From Lolium rigidum (Eukaryota; Streptophyta; Magnoliopsida; Poales; Poaceae), in NCBI RefSeq assembly GCF_022539505.1, contig NC_061512.1:250558510-250622509 (forward strand): a stretch of 64,000 nucleotides of DNA, read 5' to 3'. The notes below the pieces were generated by a model that worked only from the letters and a program-made list of their open reading frames with translations, searched no databases and was not told the origin of the DNA. Position numbers and translations under genes: made by a program. Shown here one piece after another: positions 63,438 through 64,000 of the stretch. Position 1 is the first letter of the stretch, and every line of letters begins with the position of its first letter.

Positions 63438-64000
63438 AGCATCCCCAAGCTTAGTTCCTACTCGCCCTCGAGTAGGTAAACGATAACACAAATAATTTCG
63501 AAGTGACATGCTACCAACATAATCTTGATCAACATTATTGTAAAGCATATGAGATGAATGGAGTGATCTGAACAAAAGATTGCTAACAAAGATAATGACT
63601 AAACAAATGAATCATATAGCAAAACTTTTCATGAATAGTACTTTCAAACAAGTATCAATAAGACTTGCATAAGAGCTAACTCATAAGCAATAAATTCTAA
63701 GTAGAATGCATTGAAGCAACACAAAGGATGATTAAGTTTCAGCAATTGCTTTCAACTTGTAACATGTATATCTCATGGATATTTGTCAACATAGAGTAAT
63801 ATAACAGGTGCAATAAGTAAACATGTAAGAATCAATGCACACAGTTAACACAAGTGTTTGCTTCTAAGATAGAAAGAAATGGGTAAACTGACTCAACATA
63901 AAGTAAAAGAATGGCCCTTCGCAGAGAGAAGCATAGATTACTATTTTTGTGCTAGAGCTTTTGTTTTGAAAACATAGAAACAATTTTGTCAACGGTAGTA
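61859..64000 (-). mobile_element. TE6: Athila-type LTR retrotransposon, 3' end; runs off the window
   Basis: 3' LTR 61859-63437 (1579 bp; on the minus strand TGATACGTCTC...CGCGCATCA), followed rightward by the polypurine tract (AAGCTTGGGGATGCT on the minus strand, 63438-63452) and interior sequence matching the TE1/TE5 family (compare 39726-40250) to the end of the window. The LTR shares its first roughly 550 bp with TE1/TE5 but has a different remaining part, so it is a sister family. The 5' LTR and TSD partner lie beyond 64000. The left flank is ACGGG. Confidence 0.85.

Noticed and set aside
1..64000. CRISPR arrays, bacterial operons, rRNA or tRNA genes
   Set aside because: The repeats seen are transposon ends and short tandem repeats; no spaced direct-repeat array, no cloverleaf or rRNA signature, and genes have introns, TATA boxes and plant domains.

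Overview
This is nuclear DNA from a grass, almost certainly a cool-season (Pooideae) cereal or relative such as Triticeae or Aveneae. It has GC-rich genes with the grass CBF/DREB1 signatures, nested Ty3/gypsy retrotransposons that make up more than half of the window, Stowaway-, PIF/Harbinger-, hAT- and CACTA-like transposon traces, and GT-AG introns. The species cannot be fixed from sequence alone.

Host genes. Three CBF/DREB1 AP2-domain transcription factor genes and one eight-exon XPG/RAD2 nuclease gene (GEN1-like Holliday-junction/flap endonuclease) are present. CBF-1 (about 1.56-2.79 kb, +) resembles the CBFIII group and has been split in its N-terminal coding region by a 560 bp TIR transposon with a perfect 9 bp target duplication. 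CBF-2 (8.68-9.34 kb, -) and CBF-3 (51.53-52.32 kb, -) resemble the CBFIV group. They are tandem paralogues with conserved promoters and 3' ends, now 42 kb apart. GEN1 (56.62-59.92 kb, -) follows. The CBF cluster next to a GEN-like gene matches the order I recall on rice chromosome 9, so the window is probably one edge of the frost-resistance (FR-2-type) CBF cluster.

Repeats, left to right. 3.3-6.25 kb holds GC-rich TGCTACA-phased modules joined by identical 42 bp palindromic boundaries. 6.3-6.7 kb has an 85 bp tandem repeat, 7.3 kb a retroelement protease scrap, and 10.3-11.35 kb a decayed hAT element. From about 11.35 to 49.64 kb lies one nested retrotransposon block. The oldest member (TE1, -, Athila-type, non-autonomous) received TE2 (11797-39396, +, Tat-type, TSD CCCAC) in its 3' LTR and TE5 (40417-47183, +, TE1's own family) in its interior. 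TE2 in turn contains TE3 (21001-35251, -, Tat-type, TSD TCTTA) and TE4, a solo LTR of TE2's own family (35820-36206, TSD ATCAC). Both Tat-type elements carry, besides gag-pol, a multi-exon spliced gene on the opposite strand with its own TATA box. 50.3-50.95 kb is a retroposon with an 18 bp TSD; 52.69-54.45 kb a PIF/Harbinger-like element; 55.2-55.44 kb a CACTA-like end; 60.4-61.86 kb a LINE reverse-transcriptase remnant; and 61.86-64 kb the 3' LTR and interior of another Athila-type element running off the window.

How it fits together: CBF proteins are nuclear activators that bind CRT/DRE elements (RCCGAC) in cold-response genes, and CBF-2's own promoter contains GCCGAC. GEN1 is a DNA-repair nuclease that is linked by position only. 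The rest is transposon-driven expansion that separated the CBF paralogues and damaged one of them.
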